Part shown: positions 11,746 to 22,438 of the stretch, in pieces
Numbering within the stretch: the first letter of the stretch is position 1
Layout of the letters: every line of letters begins with the position of its first letter
DNA from: Rhizomys pruinosus
Lineage: Eukaryota; Chordata; Mammalia; Rodentia; Spalacidae
Assembly (NCBI GenBank): GCA_009823505.1
Contig: VZQC01000610.1
Coordinates: 1,560,306 to 1,624,305, forward strand
Reading direction: 5' to 3'
Length of the DNA: 64,000 nt
Position numbers and translations under genes: made by a program
The notes under the pieces: model-generated
What the model was told of the DNA's origin: nothing
Seen by the model: only the letters and a program-made list of their open reading frames with translations
The model's database searches: none

Positions 11746-12210
11746 CCCCCCACCTCCCACCACAGCATGCATACACCGTCCAAGCACCATAGTCCCCACC
11801 TCCCTCACCACAGCATGCACGCACCACCCTTGCACCACAGCCCCCACCTCCCACCACAGCATGCACGCACCACCCATGCACCATAGCCCCCACCTCCCAC
11901 CACAGCATGCACACACCGTCCATGCACCATAGTCCCCACCTCCCTCACTACAGCATGCACGCACCACCCATGCACCACAGCCCGCACCTCCCACCACAGC
12001 ATGCACGCACCACCCATGCACCATAGCCCCCACCTCCCACCACAGCATGCACTCACCGTCCATGCACCATAGTCCCCACCTCCCTCACCACAGCATGCAC
12101 ACACCACCTATGCACCACAGCCCCCACCTCCCACCACAGCATGCATGCACCACCCATGCACCATAGCCCCCACCTCCCACCACAGCATGCACGCACCGTC
12201 CATACACCAT
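11737..12210. repeat. Minisatellite with 46/48-bp units in a 140-bp higher-order pattern
   Basis: The marker cagcatgc recurs at 11763, 11811, 11857, 11903, 11951, 11997, 12043, 12091, 12137 and 12183, giving spacings of 48, 46, 46 repeated three times. The 48-bp unit carries tagtccccacctccctcac; the 46-bp units carry cccccacctcccaccac. Long open frames on the minus strand here are products of the repetition, not a gene. Confidence 0.95.
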
Positions 12211-12214
12211 TCTC

Positions 12215-12695
12215 TCTCAGGCTCTTCTTGTAGAATTATGGAGACCATGAAGTGTTCTCAGGCCACCCCATCCTTGGTCTGCTTCATGCATGAGCATGCC
12301 CACTCCTCAGTGTTGTATCCCTAGAGAAACATTTTTTCTGTGGAGACCATGTCCTGTGGACTGGGTCCGCTTCTCTGACTCTCCACCTAGGGCAGTGGAG
12401 CCCAGATGGGGCAGGACTCTCCTGGGGCAGATTTTCTTTAGTAAGTATAAGAGGCCCATGGGAGTTAAAACTAAACAGACTGACAGCAATAACGAGAACC
12501 ACAAAAAATGCAGGAAACAGTGGTCCCAGGTCATAGCTACTCGAAGAAAGTGGGCTTACAGAGATTGTTTTGCAAAGAGAGAAGATTCAATATGCATACA
12601 CAGCAGGGCTCATTAAGTATTTAGTGATATTTACTATGCTCAGCATGTGAGAAGAGCACAGAGATGAGATTGCTTCCCAAATGGTTGTATTGTAC
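12215..12695. other. Unassigned intronic sequence
   Basis: No gene or repeat was recognised between two tandem-repeat tracts. Confidence 0.5.
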
Positions 12696-12697
12696 TA

Positions 12698-12793
12698 TGG
12701 ATGAGATGATGGTGATGGTGATGATGGTGATGATAGTGATGATGATGATGATGATGATGATGATTAGTTGTGATGATGGTGATGGCAATGATA
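12698..12793. repeat. (GAT)n / (GGTGAT)n simple repeat
   Basis: Imperfect ATG/GAT triplets with a purer core of about 9 units (12737-12764). Confidence 0.9.
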
Positions 12794-12799
12794 GTTCAT

Positions 12800-13405
12800 A
12801 TGTGCACATGTTTGTGTATGTGCACCTCTGCTTCCCATAGAACAGGTAGCCCAGATGTGATCATTTTGGGGTTTACAGATCAAGACCACTCAGGACATAG
12901 GAATAGAAGTCTGGCCCAGCTACATTTCCCTGTGGCAAAAGCCTGTATTATGGTGAGGCCATGGAGAGTCCTATGTGGCCCCAAAGCCAGCCAGAGCCTG
13001 GACATGGGATCTGTGATTGGATTCATGCATTGAGCACACATGTAAAGCGGCACAGGGCAACACCACCAAACTGGAATTGTACCAGGGTATGATTAGAAAG
13101 CTTCTGTGTACATAGTCACTCGAATGACCTTCCTGTCCTCTCCCAGCCAGGAAATGTTTGCACATGACTGAGGCCTGTGGAATATGGTGGAACATTCCCC
13201 AGGGATGTGCCTGTATGTGTCTGAAGCCACACCAAACCTCAGCCTATCAAATGCTCAACAACGAGGCATGATAGTGCCTTCCATAGGAGAAAGATGAGGC
13301 CCAGAAGGGCTGTGGGGCAGGTTCAAGATGGCAAAGGTCACAAGAACAAAACCAGGGTCCACACCCCTACTTTGTTCCTCTCCCCACTTCATCCCTTTGA
13401 AAACC
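12800..13405. other. Unassigned intronic sequence
   Basis: No gene or repeat was recognised. Confidence 0.45.
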
Positions 13406-13410
13406 ATCTA

Positions 13411-13591
13411 AAGCCAGGTGTGGTTGCATGCACCTTTAATCCCAGAGGTAGAGGTAGAGGTAGGCAGATCTCTGTGAGTTCAAGGCCAGCCTGGTCTACA
13501 GAGTGAGCTCCAGGACAGCTGGGACTAAAGGCCTGCCTCAAAAATATCAAAAAAAAAGGAAAAAAAAACTAAAGAAGAAAAAAAAAGAAGA
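13411..13591 (+). mobile_element. B1 SINE with A-rich tail
   Basis: The B1 order is visible: gccaggtgtggttgcatgca, gtgagttcaaggccagcct, then a divergent 3' end and a long A/AAG tail. A small gaggta triplication sits in the left part. Confidence 0.85.
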
Positions 13592-13696
13592 CTATCTAAA
13601 ACATTTCCACATCTCATCTTCTGTAGTCTGGGGTGGAAGTGGGGGAGCCGCTGCAACCTTAAAATCAAATGAGTTTACTATCCATAATTCCTCTGT

Positions 13697-13960
13697 GTGC
13701 ATGTGCACATGTGTGTTGGTGCATGTGAGCCTAGGTGTACACACATATGTAGGACAGAAGATTCAATACACACTCTAGGTGGTATTCCTTGGGAGCCATC
13801 CATTTTGCTTATTTATTTGTTAATTTTTTTATTTTTTTTATATTTTTAAGATATGGTCTTGCGCAGGCCAGGAATACACCAGTCGGGCTGCACTGGCTGG
13901 ACAGTGAGCTGTAGAGATCCTCCTGTCTCTGCCTTCCCAAGTCTGGGATTACAAGTGCTA
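13697..13960 (-). mobile_element. B4/B1-related SINE, degenerate
   Basis: A TG-rich tail is followed by tttaagatatggtcttgc, gatcctcctgtctctgcctt and gtctgggattacaagtgcta, the reverse reading of a B1-type body. Confidence 0.55.
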
Positions 13961-13965
13961 GCTTT

Positions 13966-14675
13966 TTGTTTGTTTGAGAATTTGATACATGCATAGAATG
14001 TGTTTTGGAGAAACATGGTCCCCGCCCCCCACAGTATTCCCTCACCTCCAATTCCTCCCCTAGCCTCCTTTTCCTTCTCTATTACATGTGCTCTTAACAA
14101 AACAAAACAAAAAACAAACCCATGGAGTCCATTTAGTGCTGCTATGTGGTGGGCGTAGGACTCTGGCTTGGTGGACAGGCAGCCTCTCGGGGCCCACGCC
14201 CCTGAAGAAAACTGACTCTCCTGCCTCCAGCAGCCTTCAGTTGCCAATAATAGCTCCTCAGGTAGCGTCATGAGCCGCTCTGCCGTTGCTGCTGGGGTCT
14301 CAGCTGGCTGATCTTGCACAGATCTTGTATATGTAGTCACAGCCACTGTGAGTCGATGTGTTGCATTGCGGCTGGGTTCTCAGCTGGCTTGATCTTGCAC
14401 AGATCTTGTACGTGTAGTCACAGCCACTGTGAGTTCATGGGTGCCCAGTCATGTCTGATAAGGACTGTTTTGCTGAAGGCTTTGAGTTCCTCTGCATGTT
14501 AGAATCATCCCACCTGCTCGTTCACAATGATCCCTGCGCCTTGGGGGAAGGACTTATAATACAGGAGTCACATTTAGAGCTGAGCAGTCTGCAGTCTCCA
14601 CCCTCTGATGACCAGTTGTGGGTCTCCGTATCATCTGCCATCTACTGCAAACGAAGCTTCTCTGATGAAGGTTGA
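13966..14675. mobile_element. Rodent L1 3'-region (Lx-like) remnant
   Basis: The blocks gtccatttagtgctgctatg, gaagaaaactgactctcctg, caataatagctcctcaggta, gcttgatcttgcacagatct and gttgtgggtctccgtat match the old rodent L1 3' region as I remember it. A tandem duplication lies inside. Confidence 0.5.
14291..14438. repeat. ~80-bp tandem duplication inside the L1 remnant
   Basis: Copy 1 (14291-14370) and copy 2 (14371-14438) both carry gatcttgcacagatcttgta and tagtcacagccactgtgag. Confidence 0.85.
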
Positions 14676-14892
14676 GAGGTAAGGGCTGGGTTCTGGAAAT
14701 CAAACTCAGGTCCTCACTCCTGTGGGGCAGACACTGCCTTTTGAGCCCTCTCCCCAGCCGGTGGACTTCTCAGCTACTCTCCATGGGTGTTCTCATTCTG
14801 CACCTGCCCCAGTGAAGAGCAGGCTCAGGAACCCGCATGTAACACATCTACAGAACTCCAGCACCTGAAGAACACTCCGGGTCTTTCTTGGG

Positions 14893-14943
14893 TTGTGTGT
14901 TGTGTTGTGTTGTGTTGTGTTGTGTTGTGTTGTGTTGTGTTGC
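14893..14943. repeat. (TGTGT)n pentanucleotide microsatellite
   Basis: About 10 perfect gtgtt units. Confidence 0.93.
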
Positions 14944-15339
14944 TCATCGATTCTGTGCTGCTTGTTGGCAAGTTGATGGATGATAACTTGAGGATAGTAG
15001 CTAATTAGTCTTTGTAGCAGGATGAAGTATGCTAATGAGTGAAGTTTTATATGAGAAGGCAAAATATTAATTTGGAACCCAAGGGGACTGGTGATGAAGG
15101 AGATTTTAATTTTTTAATACAGTCTGTGAAATTGCAAGTGGAATGTTAATTCTGGCAGCTGGTTTGACTGAATTCTGTTCCATGGTTCTTAGGGAAGGTC
15201 TGTCCTGTGCTAGTGCTCTGGTTGGCACCGGGATTTCAGTGATAACAGAGCCAGTGCTGTGGCTGCTGCCTGGGCATGGCTGCAGCTCTGTGAATCTCCC
15301 AAACCCATGGGAGAAAATAAAGTAAACTTTATGGCAATT
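14944..15339. other. Unassigned intronic sequence
   Basis: Nothing recognised. Confidence 0.45.
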
Positions 15340-15550
15340 TTATCTTATTTGTTTTTTATTTTTACTTTTGACACAAGGTGTCATGTAACCTAGGTTGACC
15401 TTGAATTTGCAATGTAGCCGAAGCTGACCTTGAACTTCTAATCCTCTTGCATCCACATTCCCTGTGCTGGAATTACAGGTGACCTGCTACCACATCCAGT
15501 TTCCGTGGTGCTAGGGATCAAGCCCATGGCCTTTGTACATTCTAAGTATG
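15340..15550 (-). mobile_element. Old B1/B4-like SINE
   Basis: It contains acacaaggtgtcatgtaacc, gttgaccttgaatttgc and tgctggaattacaggtg, the reverse order of a degenerate B1-type element. Confidence 0.5.
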
Positions 15551-15724
15551 GTTAATGTTGCTTTTCAACCTTCTAGGATTTTGAGTCACCTATGAGATAA
15601 ACCTGTGGATGTGTCTGTGAGGAAATTCTACTAGACTAGGCATGTCCCCAGATGCACCACAGGCCCCCCACATACCCCCTGTGTTCCCCAACACCACATA
15701 CCACCTCCACAGACCACACACACA

Positions 15725-15730
<6 letters not shown>

Positions 15731-15764
<34 letters not shown>
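15731..15764. repeat. (CA)n microsatellite
   Basis: A pure CA run within CA-rich sequence starting near 15715. Confidence 0.93.
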
Positions 15765-15767
<3 letters not shown>

Positions 15768-15943
15768 ATGGCCAGAGCAGCAGGAAGAGGCTAGAGGTTA
15801 CAGGGGTGATTGATGCTGTCTAGAAGAATTAATGTGATGGTAGAAGTCTCCCACACCCGTGTGCTGGACCCTGGAAGCCACCACTCACATGGAGCCAATG
15901 AACAAATGAACTACAGATACTGGGATTCAAGAACTGACTTCTT

Positions 15944-16113
15944 AGCCGGGCGTGGTGGTGCACGCCTTTAATCCTAGCACTTGGGAGGGAGAGGCAGGCG
16001 GATCTTTGTGAGTTCAAGGCCAGCCTGGTCTACAGAGTGACTTCCAGGACAGCTGGGGCTACAGGGAGACCCTGTCTCAAAAAGAAAAGAAAAAAAAAAA
16101 AAACAAAAAAACA
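15944..16113 (+). mobile_element. Young full-length B1 SINE
   Basis: A complete B1 (gccgggcgtggtggtgcacg to gaccctgtctcaaaa) has an A-rich tail and a flanking duplication, aagaactgacttctt at 15929-15943 and aagaactgctttctt at 16114-16128 (14 of 15 identical). This marks a clean recent insertion. Confidence 0.93.
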
Positions 16114-16128
16114 AAGAACTGCTTTCTT

Positions 16129-17600
16129 CATCTTATTTAGTTGTAATGAGTTTGAGCTGCCACTGCTGGTCCCTCATGTTCCCATGGGAACCCCCTGTCT
16201 CCTATATTTGCTCCATGTCATCAGGAGCAATTGTCCCAACCACAGATAACCCCAAATGGGTCCCGTAATGGTGCAGCCCATCAGAAGTGGAAAGCATAGC
16301 AATGGATGGTGGGCCCATGGTGTCGTCAGGTGCTGTCTTGGACTAGAACCTTGAACAAGGCCATCAGAGCCAATCAGCTCAGTGTTGATGCCCCCCAAAG
16401 GCTCGGGACCACTCCTGAGTCTAGGAGCTTCCCCTGTGCCAAGCTCTCCATGCGTGCCTGTTTCCTCACTGCCGCCGGCTCTCAGAGCCAGCCCTGCCAG
16501 CCGGTACCAGTAGATCTTTACTCTGTACCACAGAGCTCTGATTGCATGCCACGTCTGGTCCCCTGCAGAGCCTCCATGAGACTTTATATCACTCACTTGC
16601 TCCTTTGAAGCTCTAGAGCATTTGTAGATGGGGTGTCCAGAGACGAGGCAGCTGCCTCTGTGCTGTTCATCAAGCAGCAGTAGGAGAGGAGGTAAATGCA
16701 TGAGTGCTGTACTACTCTGGAGACATTCCTCTCTCCTCTGCTGGCCTGAGGCCCCTTATCTGTAGCCCAAGGGATTCGCCAAGGAGGGATCAAAGACATT
16801 CTCTTTGCACCTGTGTTGTTACGGAGCAGAGAGATGACTGATGTCACTAAAATGTCACTGTGATCATCCAGAGAAGAGACGTTGGGGAGAAGCTTGGCAC
16901 AGCTCAGAAACTGCTATGGATATCTGTTGGCGTATCTGTGGGGGAGTCTGACAGTGTGAGAGCCACAGGCAACCGGAAGTTGCAGCCCTGACCCCAACTC
17001 TCCCCTAGACCTCAGCAAGAACAGATCTTTGAAGTGGAGCCTTCCCACATGGCAGCGTCTCCACTGGTGGTCCCAGTGCCCTTAGTAATTGGTAAAAGAA
17101 GCTTTGTGGTGATTGGTGGGCTGTACAGGCAACATCTTGAACTGTTTTCAGGCGGTCAGGGCTCTGCAAAAGCTGAAACATATTTCTCCACATTCCTCTT
17201 CATTTTCGTTCTTGTTTTTAATACACAGTGCCCATAGAGGAGGTACAGGCCATCTGCTTCCAATTCCCAAACACTTAGTGCTCTACGGTGGACTCAGGCA
17301 AAGGGTGTTTGATGTATGGCCATCCAGAGGCCCCATGTGCTTTTGAAAGTAAAGAGAGGCTGCCATTCTCCCCAGGTAATCACAGGTCGCTTGGTGACCC
17401 CAAGACTGTGCAGTTCCAGCAGTGGGAAAACGTGTTGGATCCATTTGTCAGAGTGTGAGGATGAGGAAGTTGGGAATGAATCGGGACAAGCAGAGTCGGG
17501 AGCTGCCAAGCTGCCTGCACGGGGCTCTCCAGAAGAAGCACTCCGAGACATCTCCAGCCACTCCCTGTCTCTGCCACCTTTGCCAGACTCAGCGTCCTAC
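16129..17600. other. Unassigned intronic sequence
   Basis: A long stretch with no confident repeat. The 175-residue minus-strand frame (16174-16701) shows no domain that I recognise and no splice context; I treat it as chance. This is a candidate place for conserved non-coding sequence. Confidence 0.45.
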
Positions 17601-17619
17601 TTTTGTAAAACACAGTTTC

Positions 17620-17850
17620 ATTTTTTATTTTTAATTGTCACATAGCCCTGGTCTGTGTTTACAGGGTGCAGTGTGACATTCGAATGCATGCACAGGGTAT
17701 ATAACCAACCATGCATCAAGGTAATTGGCATAGCTGTCCCACCAGATGTTTATCATGTCTTTGTGTTAAAAACATTCAAAATCCTCTCACTAGCTATTTT
17801 GAAACACACAATTAATTGTTGTCAACCTGTGGACCAACTACAATGAGGGA
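17620..17850 (+). mobile_element. Ancient L1M-type 3' UTR fragment
   Basis: ggtaattggcatagctgtc, tttatcatgtctttgtg, acattcaaaatcctctc and attaattgttgtcaacc follow the order of a mammal-wide L1 3' UTR. Confidence 0.7.
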
Positions 17851-17986
17851 AGCCTGCCGCCATGTCTCCTGCCCACCTATGCCCAGGGGCATGGTGGCCT
17901 AACTTGTGAAATGACCAAGTTCATTGGCCTCTGCTCTCTGCCTGTTGGGTGATATGGAAGCTGACTCATCTAAAAGACAGTTCTTG

Positions 17987-18182
17987 AGGCTGGAGGATGG
18001 TTCAGTGGTTAGGAGCCCTGGCGACTCTTGCTGATGACCTGGGTTCAGTACCCAGCACTCACAAGGCGGCTGTAACTCCAGTCCCAGGGGATACACTGCT
18101 CTCTTCTTACCTCCCCTTATATACGTGCAGTCAATACACTCATACACATAGAACAAAATTAATAAATAAAATTCTTTAAAGT
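17987..18182 (+). mobile_element. B2 SINE
   Basis: The head gaggctggaggatggttcag, the B2 body, and a tail of aataaataaaattctttaaa. Confidence 0.85.
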
Positions 18183-19040
18183 TCTTTGTGGGCAGTGATC
18201 AAGGACAGGGACCTCTTGGTGTTTGTCCCTGCATTGCAGGACATTGGCGAGACCTGGCCATGCGCTGCAGGCAGGGTCAGTGTTTCACCAAGAGAGTTTG
18301 CGAAGCCAGCGAAAGCCAGTGTCAGGCCGTGTTCCACCAGCAAAAGAAAAGAAAATAAAGAGGGAACAATTTGAATATCAAAGGCATAAGAGAAGGCCTT
18401 CAGGAAATTGATGAAACATTCAAAACACTTTGCCAAAAACAATTATCTTCTTTGTGATTGAGCTGAGAAGTCACTCATCAACGGGGACCTGCTTGCAGAT
18501 CTCCAAGTTTCAGCTTTGTACCACAAAGTCACATCCCCATTTTTCCTCCACAAATGAACATCCATTTCATTTCTGTGTATTCTAACAGTGACCATGTGGT
18601 ATTCATTAGAATCTGCATCTCATGAAAAGGCAGCTTAAATGTAATTATTTTCATAAAATCTACTTTTGAATGGAAAGTCCTAGTTAAATCCTCCCACCCA
18701 CCCCATCTCCAACTCTCCTCTCTTTTTGGTGACATTTTCTTCTCTGTTTGAAGTGGGTACTTCTCACATTGTATTTTTTACCAGTCATCACTGGAAATAC
18801 AGGTGCTTCCATACCACCCATGCAGCAGGGAACCCAGAGGAGGGCTAACCTTCAACCTATGCAGGGAGAGCAGGGCTAGCCTTCAACCTACACAGGGAAA
18901 GCAGGATATGGGTCTCACCCTCCACTGTCCACTTGCTCAGGCATTCTGCTGGGCTTTGGGGGAACAAAGGTGAAACATGAGATGAGTTCCTTTGCACCGT
19001 CAACCCTTCATCCTGTGTTTGCCGGTGCAGCAGTATTATT
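18183..19040. other. Unassigned intronic sequence with a 31-bp duplication
   Basis: No gene was recognised. At about 18841-18903 a 31-bp unit (cttcaacctaygcagggaragc type) is present twice. Confidence 0.45.
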
Positions 19041-19042
19041 GA

Positions 19043-19107
19043 AACACACACATGTGCGTGCACACACACACACACACACACACGCACACACACATAAACG
19101 CACACAC
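19043..19107. repeat. (CA)n with CG interruptions
   Basis: CA-rich run including catgtgcgtg and cgcacacac interruptions. Confidence 0.9.
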
Positions 19108-19940
19108 AGCAACATAGACCTTTCTCCCACACATACACGCTCTCATACACATGGAGTATATATGTATATGTATGTAAGTTTACAGAGGATACTTCTGTAT
19201 CAGGCAGTGCACATGTGTCTTGCCACTTTTCTTTAGATACCTGTCTGGCCCATGCAGACAGTGTCTAGTGCAGTCTAGGAGATGAGCCAATCCTTTCCTC
19301 AGTCTTCTCTGACCCCCAAAGACTTCCACAGCGTGTTTCTAGAAAGGCAGCTGTGGTGTTGGTGAAGGGGAGCCATCGTTGCCTCCACTGAGGTTTGGGA
19401 CCTCGAGGAGGGCCCCTGCCCTTACATATCAGGGCTTCTCCCAGCTTGCCACATCACAGCATCTTGCTTTACTGTCCAGACAAAAAGTCTGCCTGGCATC
19501 CTGATTTCTGCATTCAGAATGAATGCTGGAGGATCACAGTCTCCTAGACCCCATGGAAAACACACCCACAGAGCACTTGCAGTCATCACTGGGAAGCTTG
19601 GTGTCCTCATGAGGGGCCCTCAGAAAAGGTCCAGCATGCAGGGGTTGAAGGACTGGCTGTTTCTTAAAACAAGCTCACAGGAAACTTCTCAGTGAAGACC
19701 TGAACTGGGATGCCAGTTGATTGTCTGGAGCCCTGTGGTCCATCACTTGCCCAGGTGTCACTCGGCACTCAAGACCTGAGGAGCTTTGAGGTCTATGGGC
19801 CACACCTGTGAGATGGGATGGTCACCACGGCACAGCAGAGGGCTACGGAGCCTGGGCGGGACAGTGTGCAGCTCCAGGAACAGTCTGCAGTGCTATTAGA
19901 AGCTGCCTTTTTATGTGCCTGTGTGCGTGTACATGTACAT
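19108..19940. other. Unassigned intronic sequence
   Basis: Nothing recognised. Confidence 0.45.
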
Positions 19941-20555
19941 TGTGGTTTCTTTCCTGTTGCTATGATAACATGTCCTGACAAAAGCAATTTAAGGGAAAAA
20001 GATTTATTCTGGCTCAGAGAGTACAGCCCATCACAGCAGAGAAGCCAGGGCTGCAGGAGCTTGAAGCAGCCAGGCACCATCTTGGCCACAATCAGGACAG
20101 CGAGTGATGAGTGTGTGATGTGCTCGGCTCTCTCTGTTTACACAGTCCAGATGCACCTGAGGGAAGAGTCCCCCCCCCCCAAAGGGAAGATAGATCTTTC
20201 CATATCAGTGAATGCGATCAAGATATTCTCCACAGTCCTGCTCAGAGGCCCACCTCTCAGGTGATTCTCTTTTATAAAACATAGTCCTGCATTTAAAATT
20301 ACAGATTTATTTATTTTGTGTATTTATATGTGTTGTGTATGTGTATGTTTATACGTATGGGGGCATGCCACAGCACAAGGGTAGAGGTCAGAGGACACCT
20401 TGTAGGAATGGCCCTATCCCTCCACCATGTGGGACTCAGAGATTAAACCACAGTCTTTAGGCTTGATAGCAAGGGCCCTCACCAGCTGAGCCATCTCACT
20501 GATTCCTCCCAGGTGATTCTTGATCCTGTCAAGTTGGCAGTTAATACAATCACAG
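19941..20555 (+). mobile_element. Rodent ~400-bp LTR-class repeat interrupted by a SINE, copy 6
   Basis: The 5' part (19941-20268) has cctgttgctatgataacatg and aagatttattctggctcag. The 3' end (20508-20555), gattcttgatcctgtcaagt, resumes after an inserted B3. Confidence 0.7.
20269..20507 (-). mobile_element. B3 SINE inserted in the LTR-class repeat
   Basis: Reverse B3 blocks ggtcagaggacaccttg and ctgagccatctcactg are flanked by ctcaggtgattct (20256-20268) and cccaggtgattct (20508-20520), 12 of 13 identical. Confidence 0.75.
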
Positions 20556-20683
20556 TGTATGTAGGTATGTGTTTGTGTGTTTGCACATGAGAGTGCAGTT
20601 ACATGTGTGCATGGAGGGCAAAGGTTGATGCCAGGGATCTCCCTTAGGGGCTTTTCACCTTCATCCTTTGAGATATGGTCTCT
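20556..20683 (-). mobile_element. B4 SINE, segment 1 of 3
   Basis: TG-rich tail and ggagggcaaaggttgatgcc, the tail side of a reverse-oriented B4. It stops at gagatatggtctct, where a B2 intervenes. Confidence 0.6.
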
Positions 20684-20900
20684 TTTTATTTTGTGTGTAT
20701 GAGTGTATTGCCTGCTTGTATGTGAGTGTACCTGTTTCATGCAATGCCCTCAGAGGTCAGAAGAGGGTGTCAGATCCCCTGGAACTGGAGTTACAGATGG
20801 TTGTTAGTTGCTGGTATTTGAACTCAGGTCCTCTGCAAGAGCAGCCAGTGCTCTTAACCACTGAGCCGTCTCTCCACCCCTCCCCCTCCCCGCCCCCATG
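20684..20900 (-). mobile_element. B2 SINE inserted in the B4
   Basis: A full reverse B2 (tttgtgtgtatgagtgtatt to gagccgtctctccacccc). Flanks gagatatggtctct (20670-20683) and gagaaatggtctct (20901-20914) are a 13-of-14 target duplication. Confidence 0.88.
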
Positions 20901-21014
20901 GAGAAATGGTCTCTTGCAAATTGGATAGACAGTTTGGCCAGTGAGCCCAGGGATCCTCCTGTCTCCAGGTCCCAGCACTGAGATTATAGGCATGTACTGC
21001 CATGCCCTGCTTTA
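20901..21014 (-). mobile_element. B4 SINE, segment 2 of 3
   Basis: The B4 centre (ttggccagtgagcccaggga, gattataggcatgtactgcc) resumes directly after the B2. Confidence 0.65.
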
Positions 21015-21029
21015 AATTTTTTTATTTTG

Positions 21030-21032
<3 letters not shown>

Positions 21033-21105
<73 letters not shown>

Positions 21106-21107
21106 GA
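21033..21107. repeat. (TA)n followed by (TG)n
   Basis: About 16 TA units then about 19 TG units, at the tail of a reverse B3. Confidence 0.95.
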
Positions 21108-21247
21108 TGGTGAGTTTATCAAGGACAGGGAACAACTTTATGGAGTTGGTTCTCTCCTTCCACCTTTACATGGGTTCCAGAGATTGGAATCAAGCTGCCA
21201 GGCTCGCATATCAAATGTCTTTACCCACGGAGCCTCTCACCGCCCCC
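21108..21247 (-). mobile_element. B3 SINE inserted in the B4
   Basis: Reverse B3 body: aacaactttatggagttggt, tctctccttccacctttaca, ending near ggagcctctcaccgcccc. The flanks catgccctgcttta and catgcctggtcttta look like a diverged target duplication. Confidence 0.7.
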
Positions 21248-21345
21248 CATGCCTGGTCTTTACATGGATGCTGGGGATCCACATTCAGATCCTCACACTT
21301 GGAGCCCCGCCAGTCACTCTCGTTATCTATGTCACCGTGCCCTTA
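21248..21345 (-). mobile_element. B4 SINE, segment 3 of 3
   Basis: ggatgctggggatccacatt and cagatcctcacacttggag complete the head side of the split B4. Confidence 0.6.
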
Positions 21346-22182
21346 GACGTGACACAGACTGTTACCCTTAGGAATTTGCCAGCTTAGTATTTTGAGGATT
21401 TAACAAGTGACTTTACTTGTTTAAAAATCATTATTCTTCTTTCCAAATTGGTTGCACATTTCTAAGTTCCATTTTCTCTGAACTCCAACGCATTTTCCCT
21501 CTGAAACCTATCCCCACACACACACACTGGTTTGCAGCAATCCTCCCAAGTCCTGTGGTTCCCACTGAGCTCAAACCACATAAAATGCAAGTCCCTCAGG
21601 ATAGCCTTACCCCTCCCCCACAGTAAGCTCCTGATGGTGTCTGAGTTTCAGTTTTACAAGGGGCCTTTAAAGCCTCGTGGGCCCCTTGAAAACTCCCAGC
21701 CCCCTTTGTACAGATGGGGACTGAGGTGGCCAGGCTGCCTGGCTGATTGTGTGCTGAGAAGTCCTCCTGCGGAAGGCTGTGATTTATACGCACAGGCTTG
21801 TCACGGGGTGAAAGGAAGGACCACTTTTTCATTTTGATCAAATGTTAGGTTTGAAAGCCACCCACTGCTGTAAACCCAGCTGGATCCGCGGGCCTAGATG
21901 AAACACATTGCCCGCTTTGTTGCAGAGACTGTGTTTGGAAGGCGGTGTGAATGCGCTTCTCTTGGCCCAGCTCACACACAGGAGAAGTGTGCTGCAGGGA
22001 AACCGGCCCCCTGGCCAGGGCCTGGGCCACGGAGAGAATGGAGAAGGCGCTGTTCATTGTCCAGGCTGCCGCTTTCCCCCTGGACAACCACAACCTCTGA
22101 TCTGGTCTTTCTTCTCTTCCTTCTGCCCTGCAGTCCCCCCTCCGCAGCCCCCCACCTCTGGGACTTTGAAGGAAGCCAACTG
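21346..22182. other. Unassigned intronic sequence
   Basis: Mixed sequence leading into a minisatellite. The open frame from 21908 runs into the repeat but no splice or domain evidence supports a gene. Confidence 0.45.
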
Positions 22183-22438
22183 CTATCCTTTTCCTAACCT
22201 GGACAACTGCTATCCTTCTTTTCCTAACCTGGACAACTGCTATCCTTTTCCTAACCTGGACAACTGCTATCCTTTTCCTAACCTGGACACCTGCTATCCT
22301 TTTCCTAACCTGGACAACTGCTATCCTTTTCCCAACCTGGACAACTGCTATCCTTTTCCCAACCTGGGACAACTGCTATCCTTTTCCCAACCTGGGACAA
22401 CTGCTATCCTTTTCCCAACCTGGACAACTGTATCCTGC
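22183..22438. repeat. 27-bp minisatellite, nine copies
   Basis: Starts of ctatcc lie at 22183, 22210, 22240, 22267, 22294, 22321, 22348, 22376 and 22404. Unit lengths are 27, 30, 27, 27, 27, 27, 28 and 28, and the last copy is partial. Early units carry cctaacc and later ones cccaacc. Most units keep a multiple of three, so a nine-residue repeat (CYPFPNLDN) appears by translation only. Confidence 0.95.

Noticed and set aside
11645..12107. Overlapping cysteine/tryptophan-rich frames on the minus strand
   Set aside because: They are translations of the 46/48-bp minisatellite, open in several frames at once.
13846..14346. 166-residue minus-strand frame
   Set aside because: It spans a SINE and an L1 3' remnant, so it is not a gene.
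16174..16701. 175-residue minus-strand frame
   Set aside because: No recognisable domain and no splice or promoter context; consistent with chance in moderately GC-rich DNA.
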